A stretch of DNA of 64,000 nt from Pantoea cypripedii (GTDB lineage: Bacteria > Pseudomonadota > Gammaproteobacteria > Enterobacterales > Enterobacteriaceae): contig NZ_CP024770.1 of NCBI RefSeq assembly GCF_011395035.1, positions 248,001-312,000 on the forward strand. The letters run 5' to 3'. Shown one piece after another: positions 36,886 through 45,693 of the stretch. The notes beneath the pieces were generated by a model. That model had not been told where the DNA came from and did not search any database. It worked only from the letters and a program-made list of their open reading frames with translations. Position 1 is the stretch's first letter, and each line of letters opens with the position of its first letter. The position numbers and the translations under genes are program-made.

Positions 36886-37263
36886 TTTTTCTCTCATCAG
36901 TTTATTATTTAACGAATTAAATCATCCAAACGTGGCTGTAATACCCTCACAGAATCGACGTTCGTTTTTCATCCAAATCCGGGCGGGAATATTGCGGTCA
37001 AAACATCAGCATCGGAACAGGAAATATCTCTTTATTACCAGGAAATCATTTACAGACTTCAGGAACAATCGAAGCAACAATAGAAAAATCAACCACCTTC
37101 AATATCTGGTGATAATTTAAAGTTCTTTCTCAGGAAACGTAAGAAGGGTCTTATTTTGGGATCTGATTATGTTTGCAAAAATCGAGACGGAATAAATCTT
37201 ATTCTAATTCAATTAGACAAATTCGATTTCTTATTGTTTGCCGAATAACTGACGAGAGATTTC
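36886..37263. promoter_or_regulatory. divergent gap between LPMO genes
   Basis: A 378-base AT-rich stretch lies between the minus-strand LPMO and the plus-strand LPMO operon and must hold both promoters. I see no reliable promoter pair or operator. Confidence 0.3.
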
Positions 37264-38205
37264 ATGGAAAAAAATAAAGTTGCCATTGCCCTGGCCACAT
37301 TACTGGCAAGTAGCATGGCATGGTCACAGGGATATGTGATAGACCCACCATCACGTGCCGCATTGTGTCAGCAAGGTGAAAATCATTGCGGATATGGTGA
37401 GCGCTACCATGCTGATGAGGTCATCACCATCGCCGGAAGTCATGATTTTGCCGCACCGGGAAAAATTGCCTCCGCGGGCAATGATGAATTCGATGGGCTG
37501 AATACCGAGGGTTCTCACTGGCAAAAAACCGTGATTGGCGAGGTTCCCTTAGACATCAGCTGGCAGTTAACCCGTCCAACCCAGGTTTCCAGCTGGAAAT
37601 ACTATCTGACCGAACCCAACTGGCAAAACGCTATCGGCACGGGCCAGCGCCTGAGCGCTGAGAATTTTATTCAGACGCCCTTTTGTACCTTTGCCGGTGA
37701 TGGCAAATTCCACCAGGGCATGATTACCCACCAATGCACCCTGCCCGAAACACAAGGCTATCAGCTGATTTATGCGGTTGCCGAGCTGGCTCAGGTTGAT
37801 GGGCACCCCAGCGAAAAAATCACCAACATCATTGATGTCGATGTCATTAAAGGAGAGCAGCACAGCGATGCGGCAATCCACACCCACTGGCAAAAAGAGA
37901 TTGGCACCCTGGACCATTTGATCAGGGGAAAACCCCTGAAGATCAATGCCGGAGACACCATCCGGGTACGCTTCTTTGACCACATCTCGGAAGTACCCTC
38001 TCGCGAGATCAGCGTCAGCGTATTGCCTGGTGAAGAAGCCAGCTGGTCCGAAACGGTAGCGAACGCCATTAATCAGAAATATCAGGATGTCCGCGCGGGC
38101 GTATTCCAGCCCGATGGCGACGTTCAGCCAGAAAAAGGCGAGATCAATAGCGTTTATGTCCCTCAGGAAAACCCGCTTCAGGGCGTCGAAATTACCATCA
38201 ATTAA
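37264..38205 (+). CDS. AA10 LPMO-like protein lacking both copper-ligand histidines
   Basis: A 313-residue protein with signal peptide (VAIALATLLASSMAWS) followed by QGYVIDPPSRAALC: the first residue after predicted cleavage is Gln where LPMOs have His. The place of the second brace His (TARHSTTSW in CBP21) reads TRPTQVSSWKYYLT. So both histidines that hold copper are gone, and the AFYQ segment near the end of the fold is also altered (EKITNIIDVDV). Other fold motifs and a Cys pair (FCTFAG; HQCTLPE) remain. The C-terminal 110 residues are of unknown type. It lies 8 bases before the intact LPMO at 38214, probably in one transcript. It may bind chitin or regulate its neighbours without catalysis. 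Confidence 0.85.
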   Translation: MEKNKVAIALATLLASSMAWSQGYVIDPPSRAALCQQGENHCGYGERYHADEVITIAGSHDFAAPGKIASAGNDEFDGLNTEGSHWQKTVIGEVPLDISWQLTRPTQVSSWKYYLTEPNWQNAIGTGQRLSAENFIQTPFCTFAGDGKFHQGMITHQCTLPETQGYQLIYAVAELAQVDGHPSEKITNIIDVDVIKGEQHSDAAIHTHWQKEIGTLDHLIRGKPLKINAGDTIRVRFFDHISEVPSREISVSVLPGEEASWSETVANAINQKYQDVRAGVFQPDGDVQPEKGEINSVYVPQENPLQGVEITIN

Positions 38206-38213
38206 ATACAGAC

Positions 38214-39725
38214 ATGAAAATAATGATGAATACAAAACATATTAAAACTCTGGCTTACGCCATCGCTGTACTGTCGGGTGGCATTTATTCTGCGCAGGTT
38301 CTGGCACACGGTGCGCTTGTCACTCCGTCCAGCCGTGCAGTGCAATACTATGGGAAACAATGGCCGGCAACAGAAATTGAGGGGCTCAAACTTCCCGCCG
38401 GGGGATTGATGGAAGCCGATACCCCGTATGAAAATCAATTTACTTTTCCGCCTGATGGCAAGATCGCCAGTGGTAATAAAGCCGAACGGGCGGCGCTGGA
38501 TAATGAAAGCTATCCGTGGGTGTCACAGCCAATGCATTCCGGTGTGCAGAACTTCGAATGGTTTTTTGGTCAGTTTCACCGCACCACCTACTTCACCTAT
38601 TACATCACTAAGCAAGACTGGAAAACGAAGCCCGGTTACGGCCAGAAGCTAACGGCGGAAATGTTTGAGAACCAGCCATTTTGTCATCACATATGGCCGA
38701 TGAGCCAGCCCATTCCATCCCCCAGACCCACTAGCCTTACCCACGTCTGTAACGTTCCTGAACGCACTGGAGAGCAAAAGATTTATGCTGCCTGGCGCAT
38801 TCGCGATACCGATAAAGCGTTTTATCAGCTGGTCGATGTGAAATTCGATGGCAACAGCACGCCGGGAGATGACACCGGGCAGCAGAAACCGATCATTCAT
38901 GTGGCAAATGAGAAGGTCGTGGTTGACCAGTCTGACGCCAGCGCCGCTTACCCCCTTGATGTATCTGGCAGCCAGTACGCCACCCAATATGTCTGGGAAG
39001 TCATTAGCGGCTACAGCAACTTCCAGGTACAGGAAAAATATGGAGCCACAACCGGCCAACGACGGGAAGGCCCGACTCTGACCTCCCCACTTGCATGGGT
39101 AGCGGCTAATCATACCGGTACTGGGGTCTATCGCGTCACTGCCAGCAACCAGTATGGCTCCGTCACTAAAGATATTACCGTCGAAGTGAAAGCCAAACAG
39201 GCAGAACAGAAGCCGGTTATCCATGTGGCAAATGAGCGGATCGTGGTTAATCAATCCGCGGCTAACGCCGGTTATGCCATGGACGCCTCGGGAACCCAAT
39301 ATGCCACGGATTTCACCTGGGAGGTGATTCAGGGTTTCAGCAACTTCCAGCTCCAGGAAAAACAGGGGGCAATAACCAGTCAGCGCCTGACAGGCCCGAC
39401 GCTGACCTCCCCACGCGCATGGGTGGCGGCTAATCATACCGGCACCGGCGTTTATCGCGTGACAGCCAGCAACCAGTATGGCTCCGTCAGCAAAGACATT
39501 ACTGTGGAGGTGAAGGCCAGTGACAGTGACAATGGCGAGGATACCGGAGCTGTCCCGGCCTACGATAGCCATGCAAAATATGATGTGCCCTGCACCAAAG
39601 TCTCGCACAACGGCAAAATCTGGCAAAACCAGTGGTATTTGAATGCTGGCCAGGAAGAACCCGGCACCAATGGCCAATGGGGCGGCTGGCGTGAGCTCGG
39701 TGCCAGCAATAACAGCTGTAAGTAA
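38214..39725 (+). CDS. multidomain AA10 LPMO with two repeated Ig-like domains and CBM
   Basis: The 503-residue protein has a signal peptide ending QVLA and a mature start HGALVTPSSRAVQYY, with the brace His first. The second His is in GQFHRTTYFTYYIT. An LPMO body of about 185 residues (to AFYQLVDV) is followed by two near-identical PKD/Ig-like repeats (about residues 225-332 and 333-436) and a C-terminal CBM5/12-like domain (HNGKIWQNQWYLNAGQEEPG). It likely cleaves chitin or related polysaccharide. Start at 38214 has no strong ribosome binding site; coupling to the previous gene is likely. Two ATGs in frame lie three and four codons later. Confidence 0.92.
   Translation: MKIMMNTKHIKTLAYAIAVLSGGIYSAQVLAHGALVTPSSRAVQYYGKQWPATEIEGLKLPAGGLMEADTPYENQFTFPPDGKIASGNKAERAALDNESYPWVSQPMHSGVQNFEWFFGQFHRTTYFTYYITKQDWKTKPGYGQKLTAEMFENQPFCHHIWPMSQPIPSPRPTSLTHVCNVPERTGEQKIYAAWRIRDTDKAFYQLVDVKFDGNSTPGDDTGQQKPIIHVANEKVVVDQSDASAAYPLDVSGSQYATQYVWEVISGYSNFQVQEKYGATTGQRREGPTLTSPLAWVAANHTGTGVYRVTASNQYGSVTKDITVEVKAKQAEQKPVIHVANERIVVNQSAANAGYAMDASGTQYATDFTWEVIQGFSNFQLQEKQGAITSQRLTGPTLTSPRAWVAANHTGTGVYRVTASNQYGSVSKDITVEVKASDSDNGEDTGAVPAYDSHAKYDVPCTKVSHNGKIWQNQWYLNAGQEEPGTNGQWGGWRELGASNNSCK
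38886..39521 (+). repeat. two tandem PKD/Ig-like domain repeats in the LPMO
   Basis: Two copies begin at 38886 (KPIIHVANEKVVV) and 39210 (KPVIHVANERIVV), a 324-base unit. The stretch AWVAANHTGTGVYRVTASNQ is identical in both at protein level. They are close to the single such domain in the minus-strand LPMO at 35773, so the domain was duplicated within this cluster. Confidence 0.85.
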
Positions 39726-39778
39726 AACGAATGTTGCCCTGCGCTGTCTGGCAGGGCATATCTCATCATGACAGTTAA

Positions 39779-40447
39779 AAGCCTGTTACCCGCGAAGGTT
39801 TGAATGCGTTTTTGACGGGGTTGAAATCGTGGCATAACTTCCATGGCACCATTGTCACCATGCCGCACAAACAGGCCGTCATGGCCAGTCTGGATCATGT
39901 ATCTGAACAGGCAAAAGCTATTGGGGCCTGTAATGTTATCAGGAGAGAAACCGATGGTAGCCTGACCGGAACCATGCTGGATGGGGAAGGATTTGTCAGT
40001 AGCCTGCTGGTGGCGGGGTATCAGGTTGCGGGAAAAACTATCTATCTGGCCGGAGCCGGCGGCGCTGCCTGCGCCATTGCCCATGCACTGGCAAGCCATG
40101 GCGTGGCCAGCATAACGCTTTACAATCGCACCCGAGCCAAAGCGGAAGAACTGCGCCAGGCGCTGCAAAGCCAGTATCACGGGTTAAAGGTTAATATGGG
40201 CACTGAGACGCCAGAACCTCATGATATTGCGATTAATGCAACATCTGCCGGGATGGGAGACTCTGATCTGCTGCCCTTCTCACTGGAGAAACTGACGCCG
40301 CCGACGTTAATCTGCGACATCATCATCTACCCTGAGCGAACCTTGTTACTGCAACAGGCGGAGCAACAGGGGTTTCCCACCCATTACGGCAGAGCAATGT
40401 TGCAGCAGCAAATCAGCCTGATGCTGAAGTATATGCTGTATCAATAA
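39779..40447 (+). pseudogene. shikimate dehydrogenase fragment, N-terminus missing
   Basis: About 215-222 codons match the shikimate dehydrogenase family: TIVTMPHKQAV, GACNVIRRETDGSLTGTMLD, the NADP-binding loop LAGAGGAACAIAHALASHG, INATSAGMG and DIIIYPERTLLLQQA. The family N-terminus of about 50 residues (the substrate-binding part with the S-x-S motif) is absent. An in-frame TAA at 39776-39778 precedes the matching region, no ATG begins it, and the nearest start is TTG at 39800. The end of the LPMO gene is only 50 bases upstream. Without the N-terminal shikimate site it is unlikely to be active, so I call it a remnant. Confidence 0.8.
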
Positions 40448-40458
40448 GATGCGTTTCC

Positions 40459-40483
40459 ATAGTGGCCACTTTCTGGCCACTAT
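40459..40483 (+). terminator. possible terminator after the shikimate dehydrogenase remnant
   Basis: A 10-base stem (ATAGTGGCCA / TGGCCACTAT) with a CTTTC loop lies 12 bases after the remnant. No T run follows directly, although the bases further on (TTTATTTATTTTT) are T-rich. It may end transcription from both sides, as a minus-strand gene ends at 40500. Confidence 0.4.
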
Positions 40484-40499
40484 CACGCAAAGCCACGGT

Positions 40500-41024
40500 T
40501 TATTTATTTTTCTGGCAATCGATATTCTCATTCCGGCAGAACATGGAATCGGAGCCGTTATCAGCTTCACATTTCGCTCTGACTGCCTGGCGTGTTTCCA
40601 GTTCTGTTCGGCCAAAGGCTGAATGCTCTGTCCCAAATACTTTTATTTTGCAGAAATAATTACGGCCGGTGTTTGCAGGCCGCCAGTTCCCGCGCCCCGG
40701 ACGATCATTACCGATGTTGATATTGACGTCGGGTGATACCGGCATGGTTGAAATCTGCGCATCCTGTCGTTTCATTTCGCGCCCTTTCATATAACCATCG
40801 CGATAGCCTTGCTGCATGGCATTCTGCGTATTCTCCGGGCAAAATTGAATGTAATTACTGTCCATCGGACCACCCGCCATGCCGTCATTCATACCACGGG
40901 TAAAACTCGTGCTGGCATTACAGGATTGCGGTGGCACCAGATCGGCAGCTGAGAGAGTACAGCCGGACAACATATAAATAGCCGCGGCCAGGATACCGAT
41001 GCGATGAACAGCACTCAATTTCAT
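40500..41024 (-). CDS. small lipoprotein, unknown function
   Basis: The 174-residue protein has a lipoprotein signal (GILAAAIYMLSGC) with Cys at about residue 22. The mature part has GMNDGMAGG, YRDGYMKGRE and six or more Cys in the second half (FCKIKVFGTEHSAFG; MFCRNENIDC). It is probably anchored in the outer membrane. Family not recognised. It is followed by 150 bases without genes before hcr. Confidence 0.75.
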   Translation of the reverse strand: MKLSAVHRIGILAAAIYMLSGCTLSAADLVPPQSCNASTSFTRGMNDGMAGGPMDSNYIQFCPENTQNAMQQGYRDGYMKGREMKRQDAQISTMPVSPDVNINIGNDRPGRGNWRPANTGRNYFCKIKVFGTEHSAFGRTELETRQAVRAKCEADNGSDSMFCRNENIDCQKNK

Positions 41025-41173
41025 AGAAGTAATCTCAGGATGAATTTAAAAAAGGCACATCGCCTGAAAGGGAAATAAGATGCGAACACCTTCAGTAGAA
41101 ATGCCGGATTGATAACAATATCCTCCTGTTACAACCCGGTTTTCTATCAGTCAGGTTCGAAATGCGTTCAGGA

Positions 41174-42148
41174 TTAAGCCAGCACTAAATCACCCTGTGG
41201 ATGGCAGGAACAGGCCAGCACATACCCTTGTGAAATTTCCTCACTGGTCAGGGTCATGGTGCTGTTGACGCTATATTCCCCTGCAAGAATCTGCGTTTTG
41301 CAGCAGCCGCAAACACCTTCACGGCAGGCGGCATTAATCGGAACCTGATTACTTTCCATCGCTTCCAGTAAGGAATAGCCCTGAACTGCGTAAAAAGTTT
41401 TAGCGGGCGACAACTTACTGAATTTCAGCTTCTTCCCGGAGCCGGACATCTCTGATGGCGGGGTAAAGAACTGCTCTTTAAAAAATTGCGTCACGCCAAG
41501 CGTTCGTACGGCCTGCTCAGCCCATGCCATATAGGCTGCCGGGCCGCAGCACATCACGGTACGTGCCGTAAGATCAGGCACGCTATGCAGCAATTGCTGG
41601 CTTAACCGACCTGATGCAAAATTTCCCCTGGCATGCTCCTCTGCAACCAGCGTGACCGGATAATCGCGCCATTCACGGGCAAAGATGACATCCTCTGGTG
41701 TTCGCACATTAAAGATGACCTGCACATCTTTTTCCGGATGGTTGTTCGCCAGCCAGCGGCGCATCGACATGATTGGGGTGATACCGCAGCCTGCGGCCAG
41801 TAATAACAGCTTATCGTTCGGCTGGTCGTCGCAGGTGAACTGCCCCTGCGCATCGGACAACCACAAATAATCACCGCGTTTCACGTCCTGCGTCAGCCAT
41901 TGCGATCCCACGCCCCCCTCAATATGACGTACCGTCAGGGTGATATATTCACTCACTCCCGGCGTTGATGAGAGCGTGTAAGCACGCAGGGTATCGCCTG
42001 TGTTGCGGATACTTACCAGCGCATACTGCCCCGCGCGGTAGGGATAATAATCGTGACACAGCAGCGACAGCGTCCAGACATTTGGCGTTTCCTGCTCAAT
42101 ATGGTGAACCTGCATGCGCCACGGGCACTGTGGGGTTGGCATTGTCAT
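41174..42148 (-). CDS. hcr: NADH oxidoreductase Hcr, partner of Hcp
   Basis: The 324-residue protein has the ferredoxin-NADP reductase fold with the FAD motif LRAYTLSSTPG, the NAD-binding GCGITPIMSM region, and a C-terminal 2Fe-2S domain with four Cys (CREGVCGCCKTQI, then LACSCHPQGD). It passes electrons from NADH to Hcp in the cytoplasm. E. coli Hcr is 322 residues. It follows hcp by 10 bases, as in E. coli hcp-hcr, so the two are one operon. Confidence 0.95.
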   Translation of the reverse strand: MTMPTPQCPWRMQVHHIEQETPNVWTLSLLCHDYYPYRAGQYALVSIRNTGDTLRAYTLSSTPGVSEYITLTVRHIEGGVGSQWLTQDVKRGDYLWLSDAQGQFTCDDQPNDKLLLLAAGCGITPIMSMRRWLANNHPEKDVQVIFNVRTPEDVIFAREWRDYPVTLVAEEHARGNFASGRLSQQLLHSVPDLTARTVMCCGPAAYMAWAEQAVRTLGVTQFFKEQFFTPPSEMSGSGKKLKFSKLSPAKTFYAVQGYSLLEAMESNQVPINAACREGVCGCCKTQILAGEYSVNSTMTLTSEEISQGYVLACSCHPQGDLVLA

Positions 42149-42158
42149 GGTTGGCTCC

Positions 42159-43811
42159 TCAGGCGCTCAGCAACTGCTGCATATCCTGTTCCACGGTGGT
42201 TATCTGCCGCAGACCGAATTTCTCGTTCAGGATGGCCAGCAAGTCTGGAGTTAAAAAGCCTGGCGCGGTCGGACCGGTAACAATATTTGTGACTCCAAGT
42301 GACAGCAGCGTAAGCAAAATAACTATCGCTTTTTGTTCAAACCAGGACAGCACCAGCGATAGCGGCAGATCGTTAACCCCACAACCCAGTTTCTCCGCCA
42401 GGGTTACGGCGAGAATGATGGCTGAATAAGCATCATTGCACTGGCCAGCATCCACCAGACGTGGCAGACCTTCAATGTTGCCGAAGTCGAGTTTGTTAAA
42501 GCGGTATTTACCACATGCCAGCGTCAGGATCAGACAGTCATCCGGCACCTGAGTAGCAAAGTCCGTAAAGTAGTTACGTTCTCCGCGCGAGCCGTCACAA
42601 CCACCCAGCAGAAAAACGTGGCGCAATTTTTCCCGACTCACCAAATCGAGCAGCGTGTCCACCGCCCCCAGTAATGTCTGACGACCAAATCCAACGGTAA
42701 TCAGATGTTCGATTTCGTCGTAAATAAATCCGTTGAGTTGCTGCGCCTGCTGAATCACTGGAGTGAAGTCATCCCCTTCCAGATGATTAACACCAGGCCA
42801 GCCAACAATGCTACGCGTCCAGATTCTGTCGTCATAAGCGCCAGGGGCGGGATCGATGATGCAGTTTGAAGTCATCACAATCGGGCCAGGAAAACGGGCA
42901 AATTCCACCTGTTGATTCTGCCAGCCAGAACCGTAGTTCCCGACTAAATGTTTAAACTTACGCAGCTCCGGATAACCGTGTGCGGGCAGCATTTCACCGT
43001 GGGTATAGACGTTCACGCCTGTTCCTTCAGTTTGCTGTAACAGGTTAAATAAATCTTTGAGGTCGTGTCCGGAAATCAGAATGCATTTTCCGGCTACTGT
43101 TTTGACGTTGACCTGTGTGGGAGTAGGATGTCCATAAGCGCTGGTTTCTCCCGTGTCGAGAATACTCATGACACTGAAATTCATCTGGCCAATTTCCATC
43201 GCACATTCAAGCAATGCGTTGACATCAGCAGGCCAGGTACCCAGCCAGGCCATGGTGTGATGGTAGCGGGCATAAATATTGTTGTCGTACTGGCCCAGCA
43301 CATGGGCGTGTTCCATGTACGCGGCTGCGCCTTTCAGGCCGTACAGACATAACAAACGCAAACCCAGAATATTTTCGCCGATCGCCGCTTTATCCTTGTT
43401 TGGTGTATAGCTGCCAGCTTGCTGTTGCAATTCGCCTAAATCGTCGCTCACCAGCTGCAAATCGGCCATTGGGTGTTCTACGCTGGCGCGAGGATCAATC
43501 GACAGACACAGCGCCTTAAGCGCTTCACGTTTTGCAATGGCTTCCCGCGCGTAACCCACGATACGGAAGGAGTCAAAATTGACATTGGTTAACGTGGAGA
43601 AAAACGCTCGTGGTGCGAAGCTATCAATATTATGGTCGATAATGTCGTATTTCCGGGCTTCGCTGGCCCAGGCTGAAAGCCCCTGCAGCGTAGCAATTAA
43701 CAAATCCTGAAGATCAGATGTTTCGGCGGTTTTGCCACACATACCCTGGGCATAAGAACAGCCTGTAGCTACCGGAGTTCGAATAGTTTGCTCACATTGC
43801 ACACAGAACAT
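42159..43811 (-). CDS. hcp: hybrid cluster protein Hcp (hydroxylamine / NO reductase)
   Basis: The 550-residue protein has the family length and cysteine pattern: MFCVQCEQT and GCSYAQGMCG at the N-terminus bind the first cluster; VFLLGGCDGSR, LACGKYRFNKLD and DAGQCNDAYSA hold the hybrid Fe-S-O cluster. It is now known as a high-affinity nitric oxide reductase and also S-nitrosates proteins. Start: ATG at 43809-43811 behind AAAGGTACGACT. Regulation: an NsrR-type site and an FNR-type site lie just upstream (see those entries), which fits induction by NO without oxygen. Confidence 0.97.
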   Translation of the reverse strand: MFCVQCEQTIRTPVATGCSYAQGMCGKTAETSDLQDLLIATLQGLSAWASEARKYDIIDHNIDSFAPRAFFSTLTNVNFDSFRIVGYAREAIAKREALKALCLSIDPRASVEHPMADLQLVSDDLGELQQQAGSYTPNKDKAAIGENILGLRLLCLYGLKGAAAYMEHAHVLGQYDNNIYARYHHTMAWLGTWPADVNALLECAMEIGQMNFSVMSILDTGETSAYGHPTPTQVNVKTVAGKCILISGHDLKDLFNLLQQTEGTGVNVYTHGEMLPAHGYPELRKFKHLVGNYGSGWQNQQVEFARFPGPIVMTSNCIIDPAPGAYDDRIWTRSIVGWPGVNHLEGDDFTPVIQQAQQLNGFIYDEIEHLITVGFGRQTLLGAVDTLLDLVSREKLRHVFLLGGCDGSRGERNYFTDFATQVPDDCLILTLACGKYRFNKLDFGNIEGLPRLVDAGQCNDAYSAIILAVTLAEKLGCGVNDLPLSLVLSWFEQKAIVILLTLLSLGVTNIVTGPTAPGFLTPDLLAILNEKFGLRQITTVEQDMQQLLSA

Positions 43812-43825
43812 AGTCGTACCTTTAT

Positions 43826-43848
43826 AAGGTGTATTTAAAATGCATCTT
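43826..43848 (-). promoter_or_regulatory. NsrR operator upstream of hcp
   Basis: AAGGTGTATTTAAAATGCATCTT is a near-palindrome matching the NsrR site of hcp and other NO-response genes in enterics (consensus with AAGATGC arms). It lies 15-37 bases upstream of the start codon. NsrR, when its Fe-S cluster is intact, would repress here until NO appears. Confidence 0.8.
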
Positions 43849-43905
43849 TAAGCTATGCCTGATTGAAAAGCCTTGCCAGCATTTTCACCACTACTCATCG
43901 GGAAC

Positions 43906-43919
43906 TTGATTTTGCTCAA
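43906..43919. promoter_or_regulatory. FNR-type site upstream of hcp
   Basis: TTGATTTTGCTCAA fits TTGAT-N4-ATCAA with one mismatch. It lies about 95 bases upstream of the hcp start, a position from which FNR could activate under anaerobic conditions. Family knowledge: hcp is FNR-activated in E. coli. Confidence 0.65.
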
Positions 43920-44034
43920 TATTCAACAGTGGGACCGCTGCGTGAACAGGGCATGAATTGATCTGTGCAGGATGCGGATGCTTTTATCCGAATAAGGCCT
44001 CATATGAGGCCATTAACTGACTCTCGCTATGTGT

Positions 44035-45498
44035 CTAATCCAGCTTCACTTTTCCTAATAATCGGGCGCTGGCAGCATAACCCAAACCTGCAGAGGCAAA
44101 TTTACCGACAGCAAGGCCAGGGCAATTAACCTCAATGGCAGCCGGAACCGATTCACTGGCAGGAAAAAGGCGATTTGCCACCAGTGCCCCTGTGAAATCA
44201 CCCAGTGCCATAGATGCAGCAAGCCTTGCAGGGTCAGGAAGCAGTAAGAAAAAATTCATCATGCCAGCTACGGTAGCGGCACTTCCACTCAGCAGGAGAT
44301 TCAGCAGCAGGCTCAGCTTATCTTTATTAAGTGAATAGATTTCCTTGCCGCAACTTAACCCATAGTTTGTTGAAAATTGGATACCATGTTGATGGGAACT
44401 TAAAGAGCATAACGGTGTGTATCTGAAGAGTTGTTCACGCGTTACTGTGCAACCCTTATCTATATTCAATTCATAGCCATCGGCTTTTCGTTCAAACGTA
44501 AAACTGATGATAATCCTGTCAGTTGCACTGAGTTTGCAACTAACAGAAAAATTTGCATCTTCCTTTTGAATACCCACATCTTCGAGTGCCCCCCATCCTA
44601 TTCTTGGCCCTGCTCCCACCGAAAAACAGACGTCAGTAGACAACACAGGAGGTTTATCATTCAATACAAGGTCAAAGAAAACATAATTCTTAAAGACAAG
44701 ACGAGCCTGCAGCGCCAGCGTAGTCTGGATACCGCTTATTCCAGAGGTGAGTGTTGACCATGAAGTACCGGCTAAAACGACACTGCTGTTAATTTCAGCG
44801 ATCTTTTTCAGGAAAAAAACAAGTATCTCACTTATTTTATCTGATAATTCCGAACCTATCTTTTCGATGTGAAAATTGAGTTCCTTACTGTATTTTTCAC
44901 ATTTTCCCTCTGACTCATCCAGCTGAATTTCCAGATCGCTGATTTTCAATTCATCATCGTGATTCTGCCGATTCCTCATCTTACGATCTGTGATCTCGCC
45001 TTTCAAAAACTGCGAGTAACATCTCTCTCTTTCTCGCCGCAGAAACGCTTCAACAATTTCTTCAACACAATCATGCCCTACCCCCTTTGGACCTAACAAA
45101 CTGCCGATCTTTAACACCAGCTTCGCCTTTGCATCACCTAAACAACCCTCAAGTTTCTTGATTTCTGCATCAGCGCTTTCCTTCAGCATTTCAATAGTAC
45201 TATTTTTTATAGCCACTCTGGTTTCGTGCCATAATTTTCTCGTTGTAGACACAATACTTTTAGGTAACCATAAAAAATCATTAAAAAAATGACGCCAGAC
45301 ACCCTTATTTGATGACAACTTGTTGTTGGTGTTATTTATGTTTATTACGAATTCCGGGATACTGCTGATTTCAGTTGCATTCACTTCTTTCTTATGTCCG
45401 ATATTAGAAAAAGGGAATACTGCAGACAAGCTCATCAAAACATATGCCTCATAATGATTAAGTGTAGTGATAACTGTATAGACCATTGCATCCAGCAT
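44035..45498 (-). CDS. unknown protein with coiled coil and hydrophobic C-terminus, candidate effector
   Basis: The 487-residue protein shows a coiled-coil region at about 150-235 (ISDLEIQLDESEGKCEKYSK and following), a beta-rich middle (GIQTTLALQARLVFKNY-like, GAGPRIGWGALED) and a Gly/Ala-rich hydrophobic end (LLSGSAATVAGMMNFFLLLP; GLGYAASARLLG). There is no signal peptide. It is surrounded by other orphan genes. The start at 45498 has a poor ribosome binding site; an ATG four codons later has GGA upstream. No family was recognised; membrane-inserting effectors or translocator-like proteins can look like this, but nothing proves it. Confidence 0.6.
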   Translation of the reverse strand: MLDAMVYTVITTLNHYEAYVLMSLSAVFPFSNIGHKKEVNATEISSIPEFVININNTNNKLSSNKGVWRHFFNDFLWLPKSIVSTTRKLWHETRVAIKNSTIEMLKESADAEIKKLEGCLGDAKAKLVLKIGSLLGPKGVGHDCVEEIVEAFLRRERERCYSQFLKGEITDRKMRNRQNHDDELKISDLEIQLDESEGKCEKYSKELNFHIEKIGSELSDKISEILVFFLKKIAEINSSVVLAGTSWSTLTSGISGIQTTLALQARLVFKNYVFFDLVLNDKPPVLSTDVCFSVGAGPRIGWGALEDVGIQKEDANFSVSCKLSATDRIIISFTFERKADGYELNIDKGCTVTREQLFRYTPLCSLSSHQHGIQFSTNYGLSCGKEIYSLNKDKLSLLLNLLLSGSAATVAGMMNFFLLLPDPARLAASMALGDFTGALVANRLFPASESVPAAIEVNCPGLAVGKFASAGLGYAASARLLGKVKLD

Positions 45499-45693
45499 TG
45501 TTAAATGGCCAAATGATTTAAAACAAAAATTAAAATGATAAAGGCAGGCTTATTCTGAGGAATGAAGTGAAAGGATATAGTCTATCTCAAAAAGATATGA
45601 TGACTTAAAATTGAAACAATTGAAGAGGCTGGGTGGGAAGTTCTTCCGCGAACCGGCCAGGCAGGAACGCGGAAGCTATAGTGTCAATTATAG

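Noticed and set aside
37567..38235. A 222-codon minus-strand frame opposite the LPMO-like gene
   Set aside because: No ribosome binding site or motif; the plus-strand gene has a signal peptide and family motifs.
38649..39677. A 342-codon minus-strand frame opposite the LPMO gene
   Set aside because: It lies wholly inside the well-supported LPMO gene, shows no family features, and mirrors its internal repeats.
39560..40180. A 206-codon minus-strand frame over the LPMO end and the dehydrogenase remnant
   Set aside because: It crosses two unrelated plus-strand sequences and has no protein-like pattern.
39779..40447. Functional shikimate dehydrogenase
   Set aside because: The N-terminal substrate-binding part is missing and an in-frame stop lies directly before the matching region.
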